Source: JACVRN01 sp036389255
GTDB taxonomy: Bacteria; Acidobacteriota; Blastocatellia; Pyrinomonadales; Pyrinomonadaceae
Assembly: GCA_036389255.1 (NCBI GenBank)
Contig: DASVQI010000036.1
Location: 248,001 to 312,000, forward strand
Reading direction: 5' to 3'
DNA length: 64,000 nucleotides
Positions 1 to 7,818 of the stretch are shown piece after piece. The translations under genes were made by a program, and so were the position numbers. The notes under the pieces were generated by a model, which worked only from the letters and a program-made list of their open reading frames with translations, did no database searches and was not told the DNA's origin. Position 1 is the first letter of the stretch. Each line of letters opens with the position of its first letter.

Positions 1-1
1 G

Positions 2-778
2 ACAGGGCCGACCGGCTCGGGTAAAAGCTCCACGCTCGCCGCCGTCATAGATTTAATCAACGAGCAGAAGCATTATCACGTCATCACTATTGAAGACCCC
101 ATAGAGTTCCTGCACACGCACAAGAATTCCACCATCAACCAGCGCGAGGTGGGCTCCGACACTAGGGATTTTCCCTCGGCCTTGAGGGCCGCCCTGAGAC
201 AAGCGCCGAAGGTGATTCTCATAGGCGAGATGCGCGACTTTGAGACGACCGAGATAGCGCTCGAAGCTGCCGAGACGGGCCACCTTGTTCTGTCTACTCT
301 GCACACGATTGACGCTTCCAAGACGATTGACCGCATCATCGGCCTCTATCCGAAGAACGAAGAGCAGGTCATACGGACAAGACTTTCGCAGACCTTCCGC
401 TACATCGTCTCGCAGCGATTGATTCCGCGCGCGGACGGCAAGGGCCGCGTGGCCGCCGTAGAGATTCTCAGGTCTAGCCCGCGCACGCGCGAGTACATCG
501 AGGCGGGCGAAAGCGAAGGCAAGTCGCTTCTGGACGCGATGCGTGACGGCAAGCTGGATGGGATGCAGGATTTCGACACCGTCATCAAAGACCTGATTCA
601 GCGAAAAGTCGTGACGATGGAAGACGGCCTTGCCTTCGCCACTAACCAGAACAACCTCATGTTGTCACTCAAAGGACTCTCTTCCACGGAAGATTTCATA
701 CGCGGCGAGACTATACCGCCGCCGACCTTGACCGGGGCCAAGCCCAAATACGGCTCCATGCTGGACATGATTGAATAA
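2..778 (+). CDS. pilT: Type IV pilus retraction ATPase PilT (5' truncated by the window edge)
   Basis: Cytoplasmic hexameric ATPase that powers pilus retraction (twitching motility, DNA uptake). The gene is already open at the left edge; the first full codon is at base 2. The first visible residues are the Walker A loop (GPTGSGKSSTLA), followed by the Asp box (EDPIEFLH), the Walker B region (VILIGEMRD) and the His box (GHLVLSTLHT). About 258 codons are visible, so roughly the N-terminal quarter to third of a normal 345-380 residue PilT lies outside. The family is certain from the motifs. PilT rather than PilU is an inference, because the pilus context is out of view. The next gene follows after about 20 bases and is probably cotranscribed. 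Confidence 0.93.
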   Translation, partial: TGPTGSGKSSTLAAVIDLINEQKHYHVITIEDPIEFLHTHKNSTINQREVGSDTRDFPSALRAALRQAPKVILIGEMRDFETTEIALEAAETGHLVLSTLHTIDASKTIDRIIGLYPKNEEQVIRTRLSQTFRYIVSQRLIPRADGKGRVAAVEILRSSPRTREYIEAGESEGKSLLDAMRDGKLDGMQDFDTVIKDLIQRKVVTMEDGLAFATNQNNLMLSLKGLSSTEDFIRGETIPPPTLTGAKPKYGSMLDMIE

Positions 779-798
779 CTGAGGGATTGCCAAAACCT

Positions 799-1593
799 AT
801 GATTGTTCTCTGTACACACTGCTCCATGCGCTTGCAGTTGGACGATGCGAAGGTTCCCGCGCGCGCCTTCACCGTTCGCTGCCCCAAGTGCCAGAACGTC
901 ATCAACGCTCAGCCGCCCGCAAACGAGACTGCTCAGGGCGCGCTGGCGAACTCTTATTCCCCCGCGACCGAGCACCCGCGCTTTGATAAAAATCCAGCGC
1001 CGGTCTTCAAGCCGGAAGTGAGCGCCGAGAGCGAGGTTACGGCGGACGGCCCTCAGGCCGATTCTTCAGGCGCGGCCGCTAATGACATACTGCGTCTTCT
1101 GGCTGCGCTGGTGCAGCGCGGGGCTTCGGGCGGCGAAAAGCCCGTGGAGACTAAGCGCCTCGCGTGGGAGCGCCACCGCGTGCTGGTCTGCGTGGAGCCC
1201 GAGCATCGTCAGAAGGTCGCGCACAAGCTGGCCGAGCACGAGTACCACGTCTTCGTCGCGGAGAACGCTTCGCAGGCCGTAGAGCGCATGCGCGAAGAGA
1301 GCATGGACATAATTATCCTCGACCCGAACTTCGAGCCTGTAGAGCAGGGCGCGGCTCACGTCAGCAATGAAATCAACGCCATGCGACCGGCTGCGCGCCG
1401 CCGCACCTTCCTTGTCCATTTTTCGGCCACGAGCCGCACGCTAGACCAGCACGCGGCATTTGTCAGCAACGTCAACCTGCTTGTCAATCACGGCGACATA
1501 GAGCAGATGCCGCGCGCCTTGGAGAGGAGCCTGCGCGACTACAACGAGCTTTACCGCGACCTGAACCGGGCGCTCAACGTCGCCCCGCTCTGA
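799..1593 (+). CDS. MJ0042-type zinc-ribbon protein with degenerate response-receiver-like C-terminus
   Basis: Protein of unknown function. The N-terminus has two CxxC knuckles (CTHC near residue 5 and CPKC near residue 30), the MJ0042/zinc_ribbon_5 pattern. A proline/alanine-rich linker follows, then a region from about residue 130 that looks like a CheY-like receiver: it keeps a candidate phospho-acceptor in IIILDPNF but replaces the N-terminal acidic pair with VCVEPEH, so normal phosphotransfer is doubtful. I chose ATG 799. A TTG at 787 is in frame, but the GAGGG at 781-785 would be only one base from it. The position right after pilT suggests a role in pilus or motility control; this is inference. 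Confidence 0.75.
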   Translation: MIVLCTHCSMRLQLDDAKVPARAFTVRCPKCQNVINAQPPANETAQGALANSYSPATEHPRFDKNPAPVFKPEVSAESEVTADGPQADSSGAAANDILRLLAALVQRGASGGEKPVETKRLAWERHRVLVCVEPEHRQKVAHKLAEHEYHVFVAENASQAVERMREESMDIIILDPNFEPVEQGAAHVSNEINAMRPAARRRTFLVHFSATSRTLDQHAAFVSNVNLLVNHGDIEQMPRALERSLRDYNELYRDLNRALNVAPL

Positions 1594-1649
1594 TGACTGA
1601 AAGACGAGCGTGGAAAACTTTTACCCGCTCGGCCCCGCTCAAACCCGTT

Positions 1650-1677
1650 TTGACCTCTGCCGGATGCAGCTTATAAT
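1650..1677 (+). promoter_or_regulatory. Predicted sigma-70 promoter of the CDF zinc exporter
   Basis: TTGACC (1650-1655), a 16-base spacer, then a perfect TATAAT (1672-1677). Transcription should start near 1684, giving a leader of about 28 bases before ATG 1712. The -10 box sits in the loop of the palindrome described in the next entry. Confidence 0.7.
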
Positions 1678-1702
1678 CTTCTGCATCCGGCGCTGTTTTT
1701 TT
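1659..1702 (+). promoter_or_regulatory. Perfect 11-bp inverted repeat plus T-run overlapping the promoter
   Basis: GCCGGATGCAG (1659-1669) is repeated in inverse as CTGCATCCGGC (1681-1691), with an 11-base AT-rich loop, followed by seven T (1696-1702). For transcripts arriving from the pilT side it has the form of an intrinsic terminator. For the CDF promoter the same arms flank the -10 box and could be an operator. Both uses are inference. Confidence 0.65.
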
Positions 1703-1711
1703 ATAAAAGAG

Positions 1712-2707
1712 ATGTCTAAGGTCGAAGACACACACGGGAATGGTCATCACTCGCACGGGCACGGTCATCACGGCCACGGCCACGGCGCTGCGGCGGGCGG
1801 GCGCAGCCGCTTGACGGTGGTGCTCGTGTTGACCGCCGTCTACATGGTGGCCGAAGCCGCAGGCGGTTGGATAACGGGCTCTCTGGCGCTTCTGGCGGAC
1901 GCGGGGCACATGCTGGCGGACGTGGCCGCGCTCAGCTTGGCGCTGGTAGCCGTGTGGTTCGCGTCGCGGCCTGCCACGCCGCGCAAGACCTTCGGCTACT
2001 ACAGGCTGGAAATCCTCGCGGCACTTATTAACGGTGTGACGCTGGTTCTAATCTCGCTGCTCATCATATACGAAGCATATCATCGCTGGATTGAGCCGCA
2101 GCCGGTCAGGAGCGGGCTGATGATGATAATCGCTCTGGGTGGCCTCATCATCAATGGAGTAGGCGCGTACCTGCTTCACGGCCATCATGAAGAGGACTTG
2201 AATGTGCGTGGCGCATGGCTGCACGTGATGGGCGACGCCCTCGGCTCTGTCGGAGCGATAATCGCGGGCGCTCTGATGTACTTTTACGGTTGGTATCAGG
2301 CCGACCCGCTCTTCAGCCTTGTCATAAGCCTGCTCATCGTCTGGAGCTCTTGGAATCTGATACGCGAATCTACCAACGTGCTGCTGGAAGGAACTCCGGC
2401 TCACATCAATCTGCGCGCGGTCGAAGAGACGATTCTTGAGACGGAAGGCGTCGAGGACGTTCACGACCTTCATATATGGACTATCACTTCCGGGCGAGAG
2501 GCTCTGAGCGCGCACGTCATACACCTTGAGAGCGCTTCGCCGCCAGAGCTTCTAAGCGAGCTTCGCAACAAGCTGCACACGCGCTTCGGCGTAGACCACC
2601 TGACAATTCAGATGGAGACGCCTGAGTTTGAAGACGATACTTTTCACTTTTGCCACGCGGGCACGGCCTGCTTCCGCTCTGATAAGCCGGGGGATGGGGC
2701 TAGGTGA
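1712..2707 (+). CDS. Cation diffusion facilitator (CDF) family zinc/cobalt exporter
   Basis: Inner-membrane antiporter that exports Zn2+ (possibly Co2+ or Cd2+) in exchange for protons. The His-rich N-terminus (alternating HG/HS before residue 30) is typical of zinc CDFs. Six membrane segments follow. The paired metal-site motifs HxxxD in TM2 (HMLAD) and in TM5 (HVMGD) are intact. The cytoplasmic C-terminal domain carries the HDLHIW signature. ATG 1712 is chosen because AAAGAG lies just upstream and the predicted transcript starts near 1684; the upstream GTG at 1610 would lie before the promoter. The last codons (PGDGAR) are encoded inside the left arm of a hairpin repeat. Confidence 0.92.
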   Translation: MSKVEDTHGNGHHSHGHGHHGHGHGAAAGGRSRLTVVLVLTAVYMVAEAAGGWITGSLALLADAGHMLADVAALSLALVAVWFASRPATPRKTFGYYRLEILAALINGVTLVLISLLIIYEAYHRWIEPQPVRSGLMMIIALGGLIINGVGAYLLHGHHEEDLNVRGAWLHVMGDALGSVGAIIAGALMYFYGWYQADPLFSLVISLLIVWSSWNLIRESTNVLLEGTPAHINLRAVEETILETEGVEDVHDLHIWTITSGREALSAHVIHLESASPPELLSELRNKLHTRFGVDHLTIQMETPEFEDDTFHFCHAGTACFRSDKPGDGAR

Positions 2708-2760
2708 TAGTCAAAGAAAGAGTGTTGGATTTTCTTTTACCATCCCCAGCCCCCGTCCCC
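2689..2760. repeat. Word-repeat hairpin 1 (GGGGATGGGG type, imperfect)
   Basis: The left arm carries GGGGGATGGGGCT and ends in CAAAGAAAG. The right arm is TTTTCTTTTACC followed by CATCCCCAGCCCCC. Pairing is imperfect, but the G-blocks and the AAAGAAA/TTTCTTT centre align. The CDF stop codon (2705-2707) is inside the left arm, and the next start codon (2771) follows the right arm by ten bases. Confidence 0.6.
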
Positions 2761-2770
2761 GTTCTTGATT

Positions 2771-3013
2771 ATGGAAATCAATCTTCTGCTGACGCTGGAT
2801 TTACGGGAGCAGGCTGCTCTGCAAGCGGCGCTGGTGACGCACGGCGCGCCGGACGCGCTGGTGACGCTGGCTTTGACGGGCGCGTGCCGCATCTCCACGC
2901 TCGACGAAGCGCAGGCGCTCAGGCGTTGGCTGGTAGAGGCGCGTGCCTCCGGCGAAACCGACTTCGCTCCGCTCGGCGTCATAGAGCGCGGCCTTGCGCG
3001 CTTCGGACTTTAA
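2771..3013 (+). CDS. Small conserved-looking hypothetical protein (80 aa)
   Basis: No family recognised. The frame has the G/C-rich third positions of its neighbours and reads as a soluble, helix-rich acidic/alanine-leucine protein: a leucine-rich N-terminus, then an Arg/Trp helix (LRRWLVEARA). ATG 2771 is preferred to the TTG at 2765. There is no Shine-Dalgarno, only the right arm of hairpin 1. It lies between the CDF exporter and the LarA-like gene with hairpins on both sides, so it may be a single-gene unit. Confidence 0.6.
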   Translation: MEINLLLTLDLREQAALQAALVTHGAPDALVTLALTGACRISTLDEAQALRRWLVEARASGETDFAPLGVIERGLARFGL

Positions 3014-3020
3014 GAACAGT

Positions 3021-3110
3021 CCGGAGAGTCTTGAGAGTCCTGAGAGTCTGGAGAGAAGAACGCTTCTTGACTCTCTAGACTCTCCAGACTCTCAGGACTC
3101 TCTAGACTCT
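3021..3110. repeat. Word-repeat hairpin 2 (GAGAGTCCT nonamers)
   Basis: Four degenerate nonamers (GAGAGTCTT, GAGAGTCCT, GAGAGTCTG, GAGAG) at 3024-3055 are mirrored at 3071-3110. The central 23 bases (3033-3055 and 3080-3102) pair perfectly. The loop holds AAGAACGCTTCTT. The right arm ends at 3110, three bases before ATG 3113. Confidence 0.9.
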
Positions 3111-3112
3111 TT

Positions 3113-4387
3113 ATGTCATCGGTTCGTCTGGGATACGGTCGAGCGTCTGTCGCTTTCGATTACGACGCGTCGCGGTTCAGGTTGCTTGCGCCCCTTGAGC
3201 GTGAAGGCGAGCGTCCGCTTTCTGATGCAGAGATAGGGGCGGCCTTCGATGCTCCTATCGGCTCGCCGCCGCTCGAAGAGCTAGTCGCAGCCGGTGATTC
3301 GGTTCTGATAGTTGTCTCAGACGCCACGCGCGCCAGCGCAAGCTCGCAGGTGGTGAACCTGCTCGTGCGTCGTCTCATAGAGTCGGGCGTCTCGCCCGGC
3401 GAGATTCGCGTAATCTTCGCCACGGGCATTCATCGCGCCGTCACCCCTTCTGAAAAGCTTGAGCTTCTGTCGCCCTTCATAGCGCAGAGAATCCGTACTC
3501 TCAATCACGATGCTTATGATGAAGAGGCGCACGTTCAATTAGGGGTAACGGAGAGGGGAACGCCCGTCGAAGTCAATCGCGCTTTGAAGGAGCACAGCCG
3601 CGTCATACTCACGGGCGCGGTCGGCTTTCATTACTTCGCGGGCTTTACGGGCGGGCGCAAGTCCGTCTGTCCGGGGCTGGCCAGCGCGCGAACCGTGGAA
3701 GCCACTCACATGCTCGCGCTCGATTCCGAGCAGGGCGGGAGACGTCAAGGCGTCGGCACGGGGCTCCTTGAGGGCAACGCCGTTCACGAAGAGTGCGAGC
3801 GCGTAGCCGGGTTCGTCAACCCGTCTTTTCTCATCAACACGGTGGTAGACGATAATGGTCGCGCTCTGAAGGTGTACGCGGGCGACTGGCGCGAGGCTCA
3901 CAGCAGGGCTTGCGATGACTATCTTAAAGAGCATTCGCTTGAGATTGATTCAAAACGAGAGCTTGTCATAGCCTCTGCCGGCGGCTCGCCATGGGACATC
4001 AATCTGATTCAGGCGCACAAGGCGCTCGACATGGCTGCCTATGCTGCCACGGAAGGCGGCCACATAATCCTGCTGGCGGAATGCGCGGACGGCTTAGGCC
4101 GCGCCGATTTTCTGAAATGGTTCGAGGCGGCGGATTCACGCGCGCTGGAAGAGCGGCTCAGGAACGCCTATGAGGTGAGCGGCCAGACGGCTTGGTCGCT
4201 TCTGGTCAAGGCCGAGAAGTTTCGCGTTCATCTGGTTTCGCGTCTCGCGGACGAAGATGTGCGCCGCATGCGTATGAATCCTGCGCGCAGTCTGGAAGAT
4301 GCTCTGGCCAAGATAGAGGGCGAACTCGCAGGCTACATCATGCCTCGCTCGGCATCAATTCTGCCCAGAGTGGCTGCCCAGACCTGA
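3113..4387 (+). CDS. larA: LarA-type nickel-dependent 2-hydroxyacid (lactate) racemase
   Basis: Racemises lactate or a related 2-hydroxyacid through the nickel-pincer nucleotide cofactor. The 424-residue length is normal for the DUF2088/LarA family. The residues that bind cofactor and substrate in the Lactobacillus enzyme line up by spacing: DATR at 70-73, His107 in ATGIHR, His173 in GFHYFAGF, Lys183 in GGRK, His199, and a C-terminal QAHK motif. No larB, larC or larE is visible nearby, so the cofactor genes must be elsewhere and the true substrate is open. There is no Shine-Dalgarno: hairpin 2 abuts the ATG. The downstream GlcD-like oxidase could consume one enantiomer (inference). Confidence 0.88.
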   Translation: MSSVRLGYGRASVAFDYDASRFRLLAPLEREGERPLSDAEIGAAFDAPIGSPPLEELVAAGDSVLIVVSDATRASASSQVVNLLVRRLIESGVSPGEIRVIFATGIHRAVTPSEKLELLSPFIAQRIRTLNHDAYDEEAHVQLGVTERGTPVEVNRALKEHSRVILTGAVGFHYFAGFTGGRKSVCPGLASARTVEATHMLALDSEQGGRRQGVGTGLLEGNAVHEECERVAGFVNPSFLINTVVDDNGRALKVYAGDWREAHSRACDDYLKEHSLEIDSKRELVIASAGGSPWDINLIQAHKALDMAAYAATEGGHIILLAECADGLGRADFLKWFEAADSRALEERLRNAYEVSGQTAWSLLVKAEKFRVHLVSRLADEDVRRMRMNPARSLEDALAKIEGELAGYIMPRSASILPRVAAQT

Positions 4388-4396
4388 AGAATCACG

Positions 4397-4426
4397 TTGA
4401 TAGTCTGCAAGGAGTGCGGCTAGAAT
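4397..4426 (+). promoter_or_regulatory. Predicted promoter of the secreted protein at 4482
   Basis: TTGATA (4397-4402), an 18-base spacer, then TAGAAT (4421-4426), about 55 bases before the GTG start at 4482. Confidence 0.5.
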
Positions 4427-4481
4427 CTGTGCCCTGAGACGTTGCCTTCCTGAAAACGCTAAGTAGAGGAGAGAACTAATC

Positions 4482-5102
4482 GTGAAGATAAAAATGCTGG
4501 CGGTGTGTGTGGCTCTATTCTGTCTGAGCGCGGTCGGTGTATCGGCGCAACAGGGGACGCAGGGCGAATCCGAATTGCGCGTGGCGCTCAGCGCTCAGCC
4601 TGTGGCTCTGGATGCAATGGGACGACAAGCCCTCTCGGCTCGCCTTGTCAGCACTACGCTACAGGGAACCGTGGACGCGCCTGTCAGAAACGCTCGACTG
4701 GTGCTGGAGAATCGCGGCGCTCTCTTCTACACGTACGTCTCCGGCTGGGCCACGTTCTATGACGGCAACGGCGTGCGCTGCGGCGAAGGGCTGTTCAAGG
4801 TGGATGCACTGGCTCCCGGCGAGGCCGTGGAGACAGACATGCTCGGCGCTCGCATCACCTGCGCGCCCGTCTCTTGGCGAATAGTGGCGAACAACCTGCT
4901 GACGCGCACGAGCGAGACTGCTAAGACTCCTGAGCAGGCCATGACGGTGAGCGGCTCCGAGCCTGCTGCGACGACCGGCACGAGCGTCCCGCCTCTCATC
5001 ATCAGCATAGACGGCGAAGAGCATCCGGTTCAGCTCAACAACCCGCTAGTCGTACGCATGGGCAACAGGCGAAGAACCATCATCGTCAAGACCGCTCCCT
5101 GA
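4482..5102 (+). CDS. Secreted hypothetical protein
   Basis: Function unknown. Residues 1-22 form a clear Sec signal peptide (Lys-rich start, hydrophobic core, VSA-QQ cleavage site). The mature part looks like an all-beta domain with two cysteines about 50 residues apart (GVRCGEG and ITCAP), plausibly disulfide-bonded in the periplasm. A Ser/Thr/Pro linker follows at about 145-165, then a short Arg-rich tail. GTG 4482 is chosen because AGAGGAGAG (4465-4473) lies 8 bases upstream; ATG 4494 is the alternative. It is followed by hairpin 3 and stands alone. Confidence 0.75.
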   Translation: MKIKMLAVCVALFCLSAVGVSAQQGTQGESELRVALSAQPVALDAMGRQALSARLVSTTLQGTVDAPVRNARLVLENRGALFYTYVSGWATFYDGNGVRCGEGLFKVDALAPGEAVETDMLGARITCAPVSWRIVANNLLTRTSETAKTPEQAMTVSGSEPAATTGTSVPPLIISIDGEEHPVQLNNPLVVRMGNRRRTIIVKTAP

Positions 5103-5125
5103 AATTCGCTACACTTTTTGAGCAG

Positions 5126-5192
5126 CGACTAAATCAGACCAAGAGGCACGGAGAAGAGAACTTCTTTCGTGCCTCTTGGTCTGATTTAGTCG
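5126..5192. repeat. Perfect 25-bp hairpin 3
   Basis: Bases 5126-5150 and 5168-5192 are perfect inverse complements. Inside, AGAAG (5152-5156) pairs with CTTCT (5161-5165) around AGAA. It lies 24 bases after the stop of the gene at 4482. There is no T-run directly after it, so it is not a textbook terminator. Confidence 0.92.
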
Positions 5193-5382
5193 TTGAGCGC
5201 TTCTGGCTGCAAGCTCAAAACCCGCATCGCCTAGTTGCAATCAAATCGCAATCAAAGCTTCAGACGCCTTTCGACAACAGTTCATATAATTGGTCGCATC
5301 AACAATAGAGTCGTCGGCGACCAATCTCTCCCGGCGACGGCTTCCGACCCGGCGTTTTATCAAAAACGAAAGAGGAAATTTT

Positions 5383-6168
5383 ATGAGAAAGCTTATGTTG
5401 ACGATTATGCTGACGGCTATCTGCGCCGTGCCAGCTTTCGCTCAAACGCAGACGAGCGGCGCTGCCGAAGCCTCTGGCTCCACTTCCCTGAGTCGCAACG
5501 ACAGGAGCCTGAATATACAGTCAGGCACTAGGCTCGCGGCTGAGCTTGAGAGCACGCTGGACGCACGCAATGCGCGCGTGGGCGACCGCGTTGTGCTGAG
5601 AACCACCGAAGCCATCAAAGAGAATGGCCGCACCGTTGTTAAGAAGGGCTCGCGGCTGATAGGGCGCGTGACGGACGTTCAACAAAGAGCGCGCGGCCGA
5701 GCGGACTCAAGCGTCTCGCTTCTCTTCGACCGGCTTGAGAGCGGCTCGCTTGCGACTCCGATTACGGCTACGATTAATTCCATCACGCAGGCCAAGGCTC
5801 GCGCACGATATGACGATGACCGTATGAGTGCTGAGTCAGACACGCGCACAAACACCTCTGCGCGCACTACTCAACAGCAGCGCTCAAGCGGCGGGCTTCT
5901 GGGCGGCGTCTCAAACACAGTCGGCGGCGTCCTTGACACCACGACGCAGACAGCCGGAAGCGCCGTCAACGCTACAGGACAGACTGTGGGAAACACAGCC
6001 GGAAGCGTCTCAAACACACTCGGCGCTATACGGATTGAGCAGTCCGGAAGCGCGGATGTTCAGGGCGGCACGACGCTCGCGCTCACAGGCGACAACCTCC
6101 GTCTGGAGAAGGGCGCAACGTTTCACCTCACGCTCAACCAATCGGCAAGCGTCAGAGGAAACCGTTAA
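5383..6168 (+). CDS. Secreted hypothetical protein with Gly/Thr/Asn-rich degenerate repeats
   Basis: Function unknown. ATG 5383 follows AGAGGAAAT (5371-5379). Residues 1-20 form a signal peptide (AFA-QT). A compact beta-rich domain follows at about 45-130; it contains GTRLAAELES and KKGSRLIGRV, like small barrel domains of envelope proteins. Then comes a disordered Ser/Thr/Gln segment, and a region of alternating GGVSNTVGG/AGSAVNATG/AGSVSNTLG units at about 165-210 that could form a glycine-zipper-like helix. The C-terminus is beta-like (TFHLTLNQSASV). An AT-rich TATAAT at 5285-5290, without a clear -35, may be its promoter. It is followed by hairpin 4. Confidence 0.72.
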   Translation: MRKLMLTIMLTAICAVPAFAQTQTSGAAEASGSTSLSRNDRSLNIQSGTRLAAELESTLDARNARVGDRVVLRTTEAIKENGRTVVKKGSRLIGRVTDVQQRARGRADSSVSLLFDRLESGSLATPITATINSITQAKARARYDDDRMSAESDTRTNTSARTTQQQRSSGGLLGGVSNTVGGVLDTTTQTAGSAVNATGQTVGNTAGSVSNTLGAIRIEQSGSADVQGGTTLALTGDNLRLEKGATFHLTLNQSASVRGNR

Positions 6169-6188
6169 GAAGGTAAAGCGAGAAAGCT

Positions 6189-6241
6189 AAGGGCAAGAGA
6201 CTTGAAGGAGAAGCAGCTTCTCCTTCAAGTCTCTTGCCCTT
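6189..6241. repeat. Perfect 26-bp palindrome, hairpin 4
   Basis: Bases 6189-6214 and 6216-6241 are exact inverse complements around a single central A, then TTTTACTTTTGCC. The arm contains GGCAAGAGACTTGAAGGAGA. It sits 20 bases after the stop at 6168 and, with its T-rich right flank, can work as a terminator. Confidence 0.92.
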
Positions 6242-6300
6242 TTTACTTTTGCCTTCTTTTCGTGCTGCGCGTTAAAGTATTGGGAGTAGAATTGTCTGCC

Positions 6301-7737
6301 ATGAGCTATTTTATGGAGAAAGCCAGCAGGCGTGCGCGCACGGCTGCGTCCGAGCCGCGTGTGCTTGAGCGCCTTAGAGCCATCGTCGGCGCGCAGCATC
6401 TGCTCATAGACGCAGAGAAGATGGAGCCTTACGCGCAGGACGCCGTCAAGGAGAAGTTTCCGCCCGAAGCCGTGCTGCTGCCCAGAACCGCCGAAGAGAT
6501 TGCGGCCATACTTCGGCTGGCGAATGAAGAGCGCTTTCCGGTCACGGCGCGCGGCGGCGGCGTGGGCTACTCAGGCGGCGCTGTCCCGCTTGAAGGCGGC
6601 GTAGTCATCGGCACAGACCGCATGAAGACCATCAAAGAGATTAGCCCCGACGACCTCTACGTAATCTCCGAGCCGGGCGTGACCACCTACGAGCTGCAAA
6701 GGGCTGTCGAAGCGCACGGGCTCTTTTATCCGCCCGACCCCGCCTCCTACAAAGAGTCTTACATCGGCGGCAACATAGCTGAGAACGCGGGCGGCATGCG
6801 CTCGGCCAAGTACGGCGTGACGAAGCATTACGTGCTGGGCCTTGAAGTCGTGACGCCCACGGGCGAGATTATTAGAACCGGCGGCAAGACCAGCAAGAAT
6901 GTCGTGGGCTTTGATTTGACCGGACTGATATGCGGCTCCGAAGGCATGCTCGGCATCATCACGGAGGCGACGCTCAGGCTTGTTCCCTTGCCGGAAACAA
7001 CGCAGACCGTGCGCGCCCTCTTCCACTCCATGAAGGAAGCCTGCGCGTGTGTCGCACGCTTCTCTCGCGCACGCGTCACGCCCGTAGCAATCGAAGTACT
7101 GGATAAGAACTCTATTAAAGCCGTCGAGAGCGAGTTCGCCTTCGGGCTGCCGGAGGAAGCCGAAGCGCTGCTTCTGGTATCGGTTGACGGCCCCCGCGAA
7201 GAGGTCGAGCGTGCCGCTCGCCTTGTCGAAGAGATTCTGGCTGAAGGCGGAGGCTTCTCCGTACTTCGCGCCGCGACGCGCGAGGATGAAGACCGCCTAT
7301 GGGACGTGCGACGAGCGCTTTCGCCTTCCATGAAGAAATACGGCACGCTCAAGCTCAACGAGGACGTGGTTGTGCCTCGCTCGCGCGTGCCTGAGCTTAT
7401 TGAGCAGGTCGAAGAGATAGGTCGTCGTCACGAAACCTTCGTCGCCAACTTCGGCCACGCGGGCGACGGCAACATACACGTAAACTTCATGTGCGACCGC
7501 GAAGACCCCGCTTCTATAGAGCGCGCGCGCCGCGCCGTGCGCGACACGTTCCGCGTTGCCGTTGAGCTTGGCGGCACCATAAGCGGCGAGCACGGCATAG
7601 GCTACGTCAAAGCGCCCTATCTTGACATGGCCCTTAGCGCTCCGACCATTGAAGCTATGCGCCGCGTCAAACGCGCGCTTGACCCAAACGGCATCCTGAA
7701 CCCCGGGAAAATGTTTACTACAGGGGATGGGGGATAG
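6301..7737 (+). CDS. glcD: FAD-linked oxidase, GlcD/D-lactate dehydrogenase family
   Basis: Flavoprotein that oxidises a 2-hydroxyacid (glycolate, D-lactate or similar) to the ketoacid. The N-terminal FAD_binding_4 domain (about 50-220) has the PCMH signature (RGGGVGYSGGAVPL) and GGNIAENAGGMRSAKYG. The C-terminal FAD-oxidase domain has FGHAGDGNIHVNF and the usual HG of the substrate site (GEHGIGYVK). About 478 residues, full length. ATG 6301 is chosen; GGGAG (6282-6286) also suits a TTG at 6292. No glcE or glcF follows. The stop codon lies inside the left arm of hairpin 5, and the C-terminal GDGG is encoded by the repeat. Confidence 0.88.
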   Translation: MSYFMEKASRRARTAASEPRVLERLRAIVGAQHLLIDAEKMEPYAQDAVKEKFPPEAVLLPRTAEEIAAILRLANEERFPVTARGGGVGYSGGAVPLEGGVVIGTDRMKTIKEISPDDLYVISEPGVTTYELQRAVEAHGLFYPPDPASYKESYIGGNIAENAGGMRSAKYGVTKHYVLGLEVVTPTGEIIRTGGKTSKNVVGFDLTGLICGSEGMLGIITEATLRLVPLPETTQTVRALFHSMKEACACVARFSRARVTPVAIEVLDKNSIKAVESEFAFGLPEEAEALLLVSVDGPREEVERAARLVEEILAEGGGFSVLRAATREDEDRLWDVRRALSPSMKKYGTLKLNEDVVVPRSRVPELIEQVEEIGRRHETFVANFGHAGDGNIHVNFMCDREDPASIERARRAVRDTFRVAVELGGTISGEHGIGYVKAPYLDMALSAPTIEAMRRVKRALDPNGILNPGKMFTTGDGG

Positions 7738-7810
7738 GGGTTAGGGGTTGGTAAAAGAAACTCTGACTCTCTTTCTTTTAACCAACCCCTAACCCCTATC
7801 CCCCATCCCC
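7723..7810. repeat. Word-repeat hairpin 5 (GGGGTTA/GGGGTTG heptamers)
   Basis: Arms 7723-7760 and 7772-7810 pair over 38 bases with a single bulged T. The arm is a run of G-block words (GGGGATGG, GGGATAGG, GGTTAGG, GGTTGG) ending in TAAAAGAAA. The left arm overlaps the last 15 bases of the GlcD-like gene. The right arm ends eight bases before ATG 7819. Confidence 0.95.
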
Positions 7811-7818
7811 CATTTTTT

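Noticed and set aside
3021..3110. Tandem nonamers that look like a small CRISPR or minisatellite
   Set aside because: Units are only nine bases, contiguous and mirrored; no spacers and no cas genes.
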